DNA of 64,000 nt, from contig JAQFVV010000003.1 of NCBI GenBank assembly GCA_028023455.1, forward strand, positions 3,142,925-3,206,924. The letters are read 5' to 3'. Positions 44,915-54,735 of the stretch are shown piece after piece (within the stretch, counting starts at the first letter, position 1; each line of letters starts with the position of its first letter). This DNA comes from Epiperipatus broadwayi. Its lineage: Eukaryota; Onychophora; Udeonychophora; Euonychophora; Peripatidae. The notes under the pieces are model-generated. The model did no database searches. It was given only the letters and a program-made list of their open reading frames with translations, and was not told the origin of the DNA. The position numbers and the translations under genes are program-made.

Positions 44915-45005
44915 TTCTCCGCACTAGCAGATTATAATATGAGCAAATATATACTATTTTGTTGGTATTGCCCACCCCTACTAGCGCAGAGAATGGCCCA
45001 ATAAT
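44915..45005 (-). promoter_or_regulatory. Stem-loop in the 3' UTR of the LINE
   Basis: GAGCCATTCTCCGCACTAGCAG (44,925) is inverted as CTACTAGCGCAGAGAATGGC (44,979), about 18 of 21 positions pairing around a loop of some 30 bases. It lies 125-215 bases beyond the stop codon of the LINE frame. Some LINE clades use a 3' stem-loop to recruit their reverse transcriptase; that role here is an inference. Confidence 0.45.
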
Positions 45006-45129
45006 GCTAACTTATCAGATGGGATACATGTAGTGTGAAATCAATGCCCCTCTAGTAGAATCCGACATGTTGCAATACAGACTACTTCTTCTACAATACA
45101 CTACAATGTGGATATATCAGGTCCAAAAT

Positions 45130-46989
45130 TCATGTAGAATCTGTGAGCCATACTAGTAGGCTCCATGTATTATTAAACAGAAATCTAGAGGATAGTATCT
45201 TATCCTTGTCTTGAAGAGCTTTGAGCTTATCGCAAAATATAGCATTGGGATCCGGTGTTGGTTGTGTGAACTTTGTCCTGCACCTTGTGTACCAAAAAGC
45301 ATATGTCAGGAAAATAGATAACCTAATTACTGTAAAGTCTCCAGAGAAGAGACAACCCCTGATGTCCAGGATTTTATCCACTGCTATAATGCAGTGTTGA
45401 GAGATAACTCTTCGAATACTGTTATAGCCTGGACATATATTTAACAGATGATTAAAGGACTCCTCTCCTCTAGAACAGGCATGACAAATAGGGTCTATTT
45501 TATTTAGAAACCACTTGTAGTATAAGAATGTATTAGTTGGCATGGAATCCATATTCACCTTGATCAGATAATACAAAAGTTTGGGCTCCAGTAGCAGATA
45601 TTTAAATATTGAGGTGATTTTATGATTGCTGCACCCTAGATGAGCATAAATAACTGTATTAACAGGATTCAGCAGGCAATGTGCCTGCCAGATGTTGATT
45701 TTATTATTAAACTCTGTTGTTGAGTGCCCGATGTATAGAAATTGTTGTTTAATAATGGTGTCAAGCCATGTGTGTTTACTGGGGGGAAGTCTGTCAGTAG
45801 GTATTACAGTCTCTATAATATTTGATAGAGGGTATTTTTTCCCCAGGTTTACTAAAAGTGAATGCCCTTTTTGGAAATTGATTGTCTGTATTGAATGGAG
45901 ACCCATACCGTTCTGTCTCCTGTGAAACTGAAGTCTGCGGATGCTAAGTGCAGTGGTCCGACCTCTCCATAAGAGCTGACCACAGAGCCTCTGAATCTGT
46001 AAGCTGAATGATTTGGTAAAAATAAGAGCAATCTTCCCTTGCAGGGACAGGTATGTCCTTGTCAGCAACTGAACCACCTTAGTAGCATTGCTTATGATGG
46101 TTTTTTGTAGGCAGACAGACATAGCAGTCTGTGACTTGAAGATAGGAAACCCCAGAAAACACTGAGGTTCTGCTAAAAAATTGGATAGTATTTTCCTACC
46201 AGTGTTGATGCACCAGGATGATGACTTGTGAGGATTGATGGATAATTTATAATCTTTAGTATAATTGGTAATTATGGAATAAAATGTCTTCAGATATTTA
46301 CGGGATGGAAGAATCACAAGTATGTCATCCATGTATGCAAAAACCTTGATGTTTTTCTTAAGCCGGGGCACATATACACCTGGAAGCTGATCTAGCTCTT
46401 TAATCAGAGGGTCGATGTACTTTATGAACAATAGACCACTCAACGGTGAACCTTGTGGTATGGATCTTGAAGGGCTAAATCCATCTGAGTAATGTCCATT
46501 TATGGAAATATGAATATGCCTATTATTCAGGAGATTGTCCAATATCTGAATTATCTGTTTTGATATGTCCAACTGAGATAGCAATTCAAGAAGAATGTTG
46601 ACATCTACTATATCAAAAGCATTGGACCCATCCAGCTGGACTGCCACAGGCCGGGATTTTCTGTTAGATCTAATGTGATCAAGCAGAATTTTCACTTCAC
46701 CAATTGCAGTCAGTGCCGATGATCCCTTCCTTGCATATTGAGAGGCCGATATATCCTGTAGAATGGCATTCTGAATTTTTTCTTTTATTATACCCTCCAT
46801 GACTTTGAACAAAATTGGCGTCATCGATATTGGCCTGATACTGCTAAGAGAGGTAGGATCCCGGTTCTTTTTAATGAATGGAACCATGGCGATTGGATAT
46901 AGGTTAGAAATTACTCTCCTTTCAATGGCGAGGTAGGTTAACATGTTTAATATAATCCTCGCAGTAAAAAAAATTAAGTGAGTGAACAA
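45130..46989 (-). CDS. LINE reverse transcriptase, 5'-truncated, open frame of 619 codons
   Basis: Longest and least damaged coding sequence in the window, and clearly richer in G+C than its surroundings. It runs from the first reverse transcriptase motifs to the C-terminal zinc finger. About residues 36-65: PFIKKNRDPTSLSSIRPIS. About 118-128: motif A, VAVQLDGSNAFD. About 180-192: IPQGSPLSGLLF. About 217-224: FAYMDDIL, the catalytic box with both Asp kept but Met where most LINEs have Ala. Near the C-terminus: CHACSRGEESFNHLLNIC, a zf-RVT-like knuckle. Upstream endonuclease is missing, so it could not move itself. The Met start is only the first in frame; the real protein began earlier. Confidence 0.85.
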   Translation of the reverse strand: MFTHLIFFTARIILNMLTYLAIERRVISNLYPIAMVPFIKKNRDPTSLSSIRPISMTPILFKVMEGIIKEKIQNAILQDISASQYARKGSSALTAIGEVKILLDHIRSNRKSRPVAVQLDGSNAFDIVDVNILLELLSQLDISKQIIQILDNLLNNRHIHISINGHYSDGFSPSRSIPQGSPLSGLLFIKYIDPLIKELDQLPGVYVPRLKKNIKVFAYMDDILVILPSRKYLKTFYSIITNYTKDYKLSINPHKSSSWCINTGRKILSNFLAEPQCFLGFPIFKSQTAMSVCLQKTIISNATKVVQLLTRTYLSLQGKIALIFTKSFSLQIQRLCGQLLWRGRTTALSIRRLQFHRRQNGMGLHSIQTINFQKGHSLLVNLGKKYPLSNIIETVIPTDRLPPSKHTWLDTIIKQQFLYIGHSTTEFNNKINIWQAHCLLNPVNTVIYAHLGCSNHKITSIFKYLLLEPKLLYYLIKVNMDSMPTNTFLYYKWFLNKIDPICHACSRGEESFNHLLNICPGYNSIRRVISQHCIIAVDKILDIRGCLFSGDFTVIRLSIFLTYAFWYTRCRTKFTQPTPDPNAIFCDKLKALQDKDKILSSRFLFNNTWSLLVWLTDST

Positions 46990-48345
46990 GTAAAGTTACA
47001 TAATTTTTCAAGTTTTTAAACCAGAATCTTTTCATTTTCTTTCCTTTTTTTAAAAAAAAAAAATAAGTATAAGATAGAAAGAAGCTAAGTTTCAAAAATG
47101 TTTAAATTTTGAATTGTGTTCTCCCCCTATAATCATAAATAGTTTAATTTGCGTTCAATCTTAATAAATAATGAATTGTCTTTTTAAAGAAATTTTGTCC
47201 TGCATGGTTTGTCTGATGATAAAGTGGCAGATTCCTGAGATCAAAGTTCATGGATTGCTGGCCAGCTACGTTACTTTTGGCATTGAAACTTCTCATGAAC
47301 TTCTGATCAATAAAGCCATTCGATTATTTATTTTAAAAAACAGTGTTCTGCGCAGGTGAGAGCAATAATAGAGTAAAAGTTTGAACAAACGTTGTTGAAT
47401 TAAACTCAATCAGTCACTTCTGGAGATGGAATAACAGATGGCCTCCTAAGTAATTAACTATTTGATTATATTTATTTAAACAAACATTTAGCTAATAGCG
47501 GAAACAAATCCTTAGATGATTTGTAAATAAGACAATAAATAGGGATGATGTTTTCTACATATTTTTTAATCTTCTAAGTTAGCTATATAAAACAGAAGGT
47601 TTTGGAAATGAAATAAATTTACTTTTTTAATAACTTTCTTTAATAAATAGTTCATAAAGCTATCTACCAGCACAATAGTGCAAATTTTAAATCCCAAAAT
47701 ATACGTGATAATTCTACCTAAACATTTTTAATATTTACAATATTTAAAATAATTGCAGTTATATTAAATCAAATAATGTATAGAAACAAAGGGTTATCTA
47801 TTTTGATTTTGTATATCATATATTTTTCAAACATAGTTTTAAATTTTTGTGTTTAGGTTAATACAGGTAGCATATGGGTGATTTAATTAGACATGAAACT
47901 TTAAAATGAGGGTTGGGGATATAGAATCAAATTATTATTACATGCTATTTTATTTGAAAACAGACAATATCCTGTAAGACTAGGAAATCAAAAGGTTAGA
48001 TTAACAGGATTATTTCTACATAAATCTCTGTGATGACTTTTATCCAGATATATCTATTAGAAGATTGTACAAACTTTATATAAAGTGAATAAACATATTA
48101 CTATTATAAATTATTAACAATATGTATATTACATAATGAAGTAAGAGCTCTTTAAAGTTCATAATGCTGATTTCAATACTGAGATGCTAAAATATAGCAA
48201 ACAATAAATATTTACCATTAGTGATATCTACAAAATATCATGTGACTTTTTCAAGCTTACTTTTAATATATGCTTCCAAGAGCAGCACTGTTCAGCCTAT
48301 TTCAAAAAAATCTACTGTATAATACTGTAATTTCTGGACATTAAA
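46990..48345. other. AT-rich DNA; one open frame of 62 codons not supported
   Basis: The plus-strand frame 47,171-47,359 has slightly better composition than its neighbours but no recognised similarity. Nothing else noted. Confidence 0.25.
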
Positions 48346-48351
48346 TAGTAG

Positions 48352-48412
48352 TGCTACAATATCAGCATGGCCAGAACTGTTTCTGGCTTTTATTATCATC
48401 AATGGTGACTTG
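48352..48412 (-). ncRNA. Distant hammerhead relic related to family C
   Basis: Minus strand: TTGATGA (C3 to T), an altered stem II ending in GCCA, then GAAACAGTTCTGG..GATATTG, parallel to GAAACTAGTCTGG..GATATTG of family C. Three pairs of stem I (CCA with TGG) remain. The resemblance is clear in the 3' half only. Confidence 0.4.
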
Positions 48413-49442
48413 AAATTTTAAGCTGGAATTAATGTGAGCTGAAATTATGAAAGCAAGTTTGTTTAAATTTAAAAATATTATTACTTGGTGCATAAATGCA
48501 TTAGTTCCAACTTTCAATTCTAATTTCTTACTAAATAAGATAAAACAAAAACTACTATAAAGATTGGATATACAGTAGCATTGCCTATCTAATGTTTATT
48601 GATTATCACATAGTAAATAGCTCTTTGAAGCAAATCCTAGTAATGATGATCAAATGTTATTACTTGACCATAGTACTATATTACCATATTGTTTTTGGAA
48701 AAAGAATCATAACATACTTTCATAGAAAACATAATTTTATTCTATCTGCAAATTATCTAATCCAATTTATTTTCCAGCATATTTATCAAAATGTATGAAG
48801 AACAATTTGAAATGTCCATAAATCTGTTGATAAATTGTGTAAGTTTAATCAATCACTAGAAGTTCAACAGCTTGGCCATTTAGTTATTGATTAGTATTTC
48901 GCATCCAGCTATTCTTATTTTAGAGGGTGAAGCAAGGAACGCTTACTAATTAGCTGCCAATTATCTTAATAGGTAAATTGCCTTCAATGTTTTTCTATGT
49001 ATGAATTCTGAAAATGTCTTTACAGTGATGTTTTCCTTTTTATCTTCCAGCTGATCATGAACAGATAAAAACTTCCAGTGTATTAAAAAACATCCTGTTA
49101 AGATTGCTTAATATTTATATAAATAAATTAGGCATTTATTATATTGTATACATAAAAGAGTAAAAGAGATAAGTTCAAGTGATGCATTCTTCAGTAAACT
49201 AACTTTTTAATAGAAGATATTACTATCAGGCAAGGTTATACATGAATATCATTTTGATCTATCAAATACATTTTAATCTTATATTCTACCTGCCAGAATC
49301 AAAATAATACAAATAATTTTACTCATATCAACTGAACAGCGATAATCAAGAAAACAACAAACATTGCGGTGAAGTCTCATTTATGTTTTCAATAATCAAA
49401 CTATTTACTTTTGAAAATGTTTAGCATAGTATAATGTGAAAA

Positions 49443-49610
49443 CTCAAATGTAGCAGGACAACTATTTAAATATCATCCTTTATACATGAAAAAAAATAAA
49501 AGAACCTCTAGCATACTGCATACTATAAGATAAAGCCTCAAATGTAGTCATACAGTAGGTCAACTATTTAAATATCCTTTACATACCAAGAAGAATAAAA
49601 GATCCCCATA
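49443..49610 (+). repeat. Tandem duplication, period 94
   Basis: CTCAAATGTAG at 49,443 and 49,537, followed in both by CAACTATTTAAATATC and an AATAAAAGA segment. The copies differ by small deletions. Confidence 0.6.
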
Positions 49611-49639
49611 AAGAAGTAAGAGTTTATCTATCTGTCATG

Positions 49640-51485
49640 CCTACAACTTGTGTTTAAATCCAATTAGCCAGACTAGAGCCAATCCAATAGCCATCCAATA
49701 GGTAAAAAAATAAGCAGCCATTTTAATAAATAATCAACTGCAGAAAAAAAGCCTCTCTAATAACTCCTCATAAGATAAAGTAGAAGACAGTAATCCCAGA
49801 TTTTTCACTTGTCACCTAGTAAGAGTTTGAGTCATTTTCCATCATCCTTTCTTTAGCCTCTAGGTAAGTATACCTAGATATCCATTTAGTGCCCAATATT
49901 GGATAGTTAACCACATTAGCTATGGGCCAGATACTTAAGAGAAATATCCTAAGATTAATGAAAAATATTTCATTTGTTTCATATCTGAACCTCAAATCAG
50001 AGACATGGTATCCAACAGTGACTGAGCAAGGGATATTTAGCTACAATTAGCTAGAAGGTATTCTCTATTGAGGTATTTTTGAAAAGATCTTTGTCTTGCA
50101 GTGAGCTATTTGGAAGATTGTATTACTTTGCAACAAAAGATTGCAAAAGCCCACACGCTGAAATTATAAATCCAAATTTTTCCTGTATTCTGCTTTTTAT
50201 CTTCTTACTGAAAACAAAAAAACAAAAACATCTATTTTTAAATCCTTTGAACGATGAGAATGTGGACAATTTTACACGAGTTTTTCGATTAGAATCCCTG
50301 TCTTTGTTTTACAATACAGTATGTCTTGAATTCACAGACTTTACATTAGAAATAAAGGATAAAAAAAAAATGGCGAGGGGGGGGGGGAGGAGATTACAAG
50401 GTGGTGAAAAATAAGCATATTTTTCTATTCAAATTGTTATTTTTCTTTTTCCAACTTCTTTTTTATCTCCTCCCCCCCCTCCTCTTTTGAACATTTTTTT
50501 TTTTTTTTTTACAATCGTAAAATAATATTACGTACACACAACTAATTTATGTACTTATGATTTAAATGTCTCATTTGAATAAAATTTTAAAAATATGTAA
50601 TCTTCCCATTCGTAGTTGAAATAGATTAAATATTTGTTTATCCAATTTTAAAATACAGAAGAAAATGTATAAGAGAAACTATATTATTGTTTACTCTGAA
50701 ACAAGCAGAATGTTGTAATCAACCTTCCTTTTGAAATCATTCACTGAAGAGCTAGAATGTTATTTACAATTGAGCTAGAAGTTGATTTGCAGAAGAAAAT
50801 TTTTTATTAAGAGATATATATCACTCTCTTGTGAAAGATGAAAATTTACTTTGAAGTGAATCACAATTTAGAACAAATAGACAGTATATAAATTTGATTA
50901 ACTTGATTTATTTATATTGTTATATATATAGATTAAATGTACACGTGCATGCTTGCTATTTTAAAAGCAGGTCTTTGACGCAGCTTTTCAAATTTTCTAA
51001 GTTCCACAGCTTAGTCAATGGTGACTTTCTATACCCAATCTACGATTAACTCTGTAAATAAAGAGTAAGCAGAATGACTCTAAATGACAAAACTGACTCT
51101 GATTTCGAGTTGCGGCTAAGTATTTCATAATAGGCAGTATTGGATTAAATATTCCCATCAAGACAAGTTACTTTCAAGAATCAGAAGTGATAGATTGAAC
51201 TTTGATCTAGGAACTTTTAGTTCCCAATTTCTGTCAGTTGAATAAAAAATGAACTAATCTTGTTTTTTTAATAGACGATGAGTTCCAAAAATGTTTAAAT
51301 ATTTTAATTTTTTTACCCAGCATGTTGAATCTTTAAAAAAAAAAAATTGAAATCATTTGCTTTTATTTATTTACTCATTCAGTACTTCCTTTGTATCATA
51401 TTATGATTTACAACAATAATTAAAATTGGTATTTTTAACTCATTATAATTGTTTAGAGAATTACTTTAAAATTAAGTATTTAAAA
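49640..51485. other. AT-rich DNA with simple-sequence runs
   Basis: G10 at 50,378, C8 at 50,473 and T18 at 50,492 lie close together. The 111-codon frame 50,079-50,414 on the plus strand ends in a low-complexity stretch and resembles nothing known. No supported feature. Confidence 0.25.
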
Positions 51486-51605
51486 ATCCCATGTTCGATC
51501 CTTATGCTAGTACAGTCACTGGTCGGGACAGCAACAACCGAAAAAGAAAGGAGAATAATACCATCTGAAACGATGGGTATACACTAACCTGTGTGTTATA
51601 CTAAT

Positions 51606-52378
51606 ACTTGAAGGTAGTTGTTTTTGCAAATAATGCTTTAGAGCTTCAGGAAATATGGCAGGAAATATCAGATGAAAGTAAAAAAAAAATAGGATTAAAG
51701 GTAAATGTTAAAAAGATTACATTAAAGTTATTGGATTTTTTTCAAAATAAGAAAATAAATATTGATAATGATGAGTTAGAAGAAGTTAATAACTACAAAT
51801 ATCTTAGTCAGATTATTACTACAGATGGAAACATAATGGATGAAATTAATTATAGAATTAAACTTGGTTTGAATGCTTTTGGAAGAAATAAGTTAATATT
51901 AAAAGGAAATATGGTTATGTGTTTAAAAGGGAAAGTTTTTAATAAATGTGTTACCAGTTCTTACTTATGGATCTGAGACTTGGACATGTAACAGAAAATT
52001 AATAGAGACTTCAGACCACTCAACAAAGTATGGAGATATATATATTAGAAGTGACAAGAAGAGATTGAAAACGAAATACAGTACATGAATAAGAAAACAA
52101 ACAAGAATTACTGACATTATTGAAATAATTAAGAGATTGAAGTGGAGTTGGGCTAGACATACTGCTAGAAGATATGATAATAGATGGACAGTTGAAATCT
52201 TAAACTGGATTACAAAAGATTGTAAAAGACCTAGAAAGAGACCACATGTGAGATGGATAGATGAAATAAGGAAGTGTGCTGGGGTGATATTGAAAAGAGA
52301 GGCTATAGATCAGAGAAGATGGATTGAAGTTTGAGAGACCTTCATCCTGCTTGGATCAATAATGGTTGAAAATGATGA
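51606..52378 (+). mobile_element. RTE LINE 3' half, best-preserved copy
   Basis: 5'-truncated inside the reverse transcriptase. Frame 51,608-51,976 begins just after the catalytic box (VVVFANNALELQEIW), then DNDELEEVNNYKYLSQIITT, GNIMDEINYRIKLGLNAFGR and LKGNMVMCLKGKVFNKCV. A frameshift follows, then GSETW-like and KQTRITDIIEIIKR pieces. Frame 52,137-52,334 gives MKWSWARHTARRYDNRW, ILNWITKDCKRPRKRP and HVRWIDEIRKCAG. The 3' end is a GATGAT-type tail at 52,370. Only two or three disabling changes, so a younger insertion than the other RTE copies. Confidence 0.8.
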
Positions 52379-52379
52379 T

Positions 52380-53000
52380 GATAAGCAGTACATTTATGTA
52401 TGCATTATGTATGTATGTACATGCATGTAAATAGATTAATATGCAGTATGTAGATGAAATCATAAAAGAATGCAAATTCATGCACACATTCTAAAATAAA
52501 TAGGCATGCAAATTGTAAAGAGAAAACACATGCAATCATATTTATAGTGCATGTCTATGATGTAGAGAGTTCATGTCTTCATAATATTAGAATATTGTTA
52601 TAAAAGATGTTAAAATAAATTATATAACAGAGATGGCAACCAGTAGCAAACTAATAGCAACAAACAAGTGTTGTAGATGTAATAAATATGATCTAGACAA
52701 CTAAATATAATTTCAAATATAAATTAACATACATTCACATTAAAAATAAAAAAATCCAAATATAAAACATTCTCAAAATAGACCACTTCATGGCAAATGC
52801 TTCTTTAACACCCCCACCCCCGCCCAATGAAAATAATGAAAGCAAAGACATTTCTTATACTGATCACCAATTTCCAAATAGTGAAGTTTTGAATGATTTC
52901 CATTTATATTTTACCTCCATCGCCCTCAATTTAAAAAGAGTTGTATTTGAATTCATTATCTAATTGTGCACTTGTTTGGTAAATTTGCCTTTTAGAAATA
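52380..53000. other. AT-rich DNA without recognised features
   Basis: ATGTATG/TGCATG microsatellite-like stretch at 52,390-52,450. No coding sequence. Confidence 0.3.
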
Positions 53001-53157
53001 CATTTATTTAACAAATATTTGAAATACAGGCACTCTTCATATACCTGAAGCCTAATTGTAATTATAGGGATTTGAACTCAGACTTTCAAGCATCCTTCCA
53101 CTATCCACATTATCTCATACCACTGATACACATGTCCACACACATGTAGTAGAAATA

Positions 53158-53224
53158 AATAATCACCAATATACATATTTTGTGCTGAACGAGCACTCAT
53201 CAGTTAGTCCAGATTATCATCTCC
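53158..53224 (-). ncRNA. Type I hammerhead ribozyme, family A, near-intact
   Basis: Minus strand: CTGATGA (53,203-53,197), stem II GTGCT, CGTTC, AGCAC fully paired, then AAAA where GAAA is expected (G12 to A), stem III AT, ATGT, AT, cleavage predicted after A at 53,170 (ATA). Stem I inner ACTAA with TTGGT (one mismatch, C-to-T as in deamination), bulge TGG, outer GATAAT with ATTATT-side pairing. Without the G12 change all core bases would be present. Confidence 0.7.
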
Positions 53225-53267
53225 CACACTCTCAGCACTGATTATATATATATGTGTGTGTGTGTGA

Positions 53268-53333
53268 GATGATAATCTGGACCAACTGATGAGTGCTGGT
53301 TCAGGATGAAATATGTATATTAGTGATTATTTA
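53268..53333 (+). ncRNA. Type I hammerhead ribozyme, family A
   Basis: CTGATGA at 53,286-53,292; stem II GTGCTG, GTT, CAGGAT with one mismatch; GAAA; stem III AT, ATGT, AT; cleavage predicted after A at 53,319. Stem I: ACCAA with TTAGT (one mismatch), outer GATAATC with GATTATT. All core bases are kept. Confidence 0.7.
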
Positions 53334-53339
53334 TCTTTT

Positions 53340-53425
53340 ATACATGTGTGTGATCATGTGTATCAGTGGTATGAGATAGTGTGGATAGTTGAAGTGTGCT
53401 TGAAAGTCTGAATTCAAATCCCTAT
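53340..53425 (+). promoter_or_regulatory. tRNA-like internal RNA polymerase III promoter (A and B boxes)
   Basis: TATCAGTGGTATGAG (53,361-53,375) fits an A box, and GAATTCAAATC (53,410-53,420) fits a B box one base off the GTTCAAATC form seen on the inverted arm (53,073-53,083). The spacing of about 45 bases is normal for a tRNA-type promoter. Confidence 0.55.
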
Positions 53426-53440
53426 ATTTATTTAACAAAT

Positions 53441-54474
53441 AAGAATTTTAATGGGGGTATTCTCTTCAAGGCAAAAATAATGGTTGGCTTTTTTTTCCTA
53501 TGTGAGTAAAATTCCCTTGTGGATCCTTTTTTTAGATTAGCAATCCATTTAAAATTTGTTCATATTTTACTTAGTATTGGAATCCAGATTATGATTATGG
53601 CAGATAAGTGTTCCATTATTATATCATGAAGCCTTTACTTATCACATATATTTAAATCATCAGTCATTTGTCAAGAGATTAATTCACAATTATTACTCAT
53701 CTTATTGGCTATATTCTCCAAACACGTGCAAAGCTTTTCAAATGTTCATAGTTATCTGATTTTTAATGCTTTCTTTCCTTTCTTTCTTCTATTTCTTATT
53801 CTTTTTTTTTTACTCTCTTCATAAGACTCATAATTTTAAAATAATATATTTTTTTTGTAGTTTAATATTTGTCTTGTGCTAAAATATGAGTCTGAAAATT
53901 AATTGGAGAAGAGAGGAACACCCCCCCCCTTAAAAGTTCATCAGTCCAGGATTCAATATTCTATTTTATAACATTTTATATCTACCTTTTTTTTTTCAAT
54001 AATAATTTTTTTACTTATTTTTTACATTACTATTAATTTTTCTATCCCATTCATATACATATCTCTCATCCTACAGTCTTTTATCCTATCAGTTCTCAAT
54101 CACTAAATTTTAGTAACATATCAAGCTATGCTCAAAAATCGCTCAACACGCCTATGATGGTTTGATTATCAATAAATGTGATAGTGATGTCTTGGTATCA
54201 TTTTTATTTCAAAGCATTGTTTTTCCTAGCATACTTTTAATTTTTTTCTAAATTTATTCCATGGAACAAACACATCCTAATATATTACTAGAATCATTTT
54301 TAAATAAATCTTACTTGCTGATTAAAATCATTAGTATTACATTTTTTTCTGAAAAGATATTGATTTACACTTAAATTGAAAAATTCATTCATTTAAGTAT
54401 GGAGGTGTTTATTATATCTATAAAGATATTACACACGGGAAAGAGAAAGATGAATAACTCCGTGTGTGTGTAAA
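53441..54474. other. AT-rich DNA without recognised features
   Basis: C8 run at 53,923 and several T tracts. Nothing else supported. Confidence 0.3.
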
Positions 54475-54735
54475 ATTTAAAAAATCAGATATCTATGCTA
54501 GAGATAATCTCTAGTTTCGAAAATGATTAGTAATAATCACTATTGTATTTATCTGAAATGGACGGCGTCAAAGTTGTGAGTGGAGGGAGTTTGACAATGG
54601 TAAATGAAAATGTAACAATTTACTCTAGATAAATACTCTTCATATAATAGAGATATATATGAAACATAGTGACCTGGGCCAACTGATGAGTGCTGGTTCA
54701 GCACAAAATGCATCTTGGGGGTCATTTGCCTTTTA
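54475..54735 (+). mobile_element. Hammerhead-bearing repeat, family B, copy 3
   Basis: Matches copies 1 and 2 through ATCTATGCTAGAGAT, ATCTCTAGTTT, GGACGGCGTCAAAG, GTTTGACAATGGTAAAT and ATATAATAGAGATAT. It keeps two CG dinucleotides where the other copies have TG/CA, so it is the least decayed of the three. The shared sequence stops soon after the ribozyme. Confidence 0.65.
54668..54730 (+). ncRNA. Type I hammerhead ribozyme, family B, best copy
   Basis: CTGATGA at 54,683-54,689; stem II GTGCTG, GTT, CAGCAC, six perfect pairs; AAAA in place of GAAA (G12 to A); stem III ATGCAT; cleavage predicted after C at 54,714 (ATC). Stem I has inner CCAA with TTGG and outer GTGACC with GGTCAT, separated by bulges. 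The outer helix sequence differs completely from family A yet still pairs. Confidence 0.72.

Larger units (their letters stand above)
53002..53440. mobile_element. Palindromic hammerhead/tRNA-like element (family A) with 15-bp target duplication
   Basis: Two inverted family A copies meet at about 53,245. Each arm carries, from the centre outward, a hammerhead ribozyme and a tRNA-like module (TATCAGTGGTATGAGAT as A box, GA.TTCAAATCCC as B box). ATTTATTTAACAAAT occurs at 53,002-53,016 and 53,426-53,440, directly flanking the whole inverted unit. The left arm extends about 45 bases further into the element's 3' tail than the right. A TG/TA microsatellite (53,241-53,266) lies at the centre. Confidence 0.75.

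Noticed and set aside
24855-50390. Runs of 9-12 G at 24.86, 28.55, 33.73 and 50.38 kb
   Set aside because: Single homopolymer tracts without the four-tract pattern of a G-quadruplex; likely microsatellite-like slippage.
50079-50414. 111-codon plus-strand frame
   Set aside because: Ends in a poly-A/poly-G low-complexity stretch and resembles no known family; kept only as a note.
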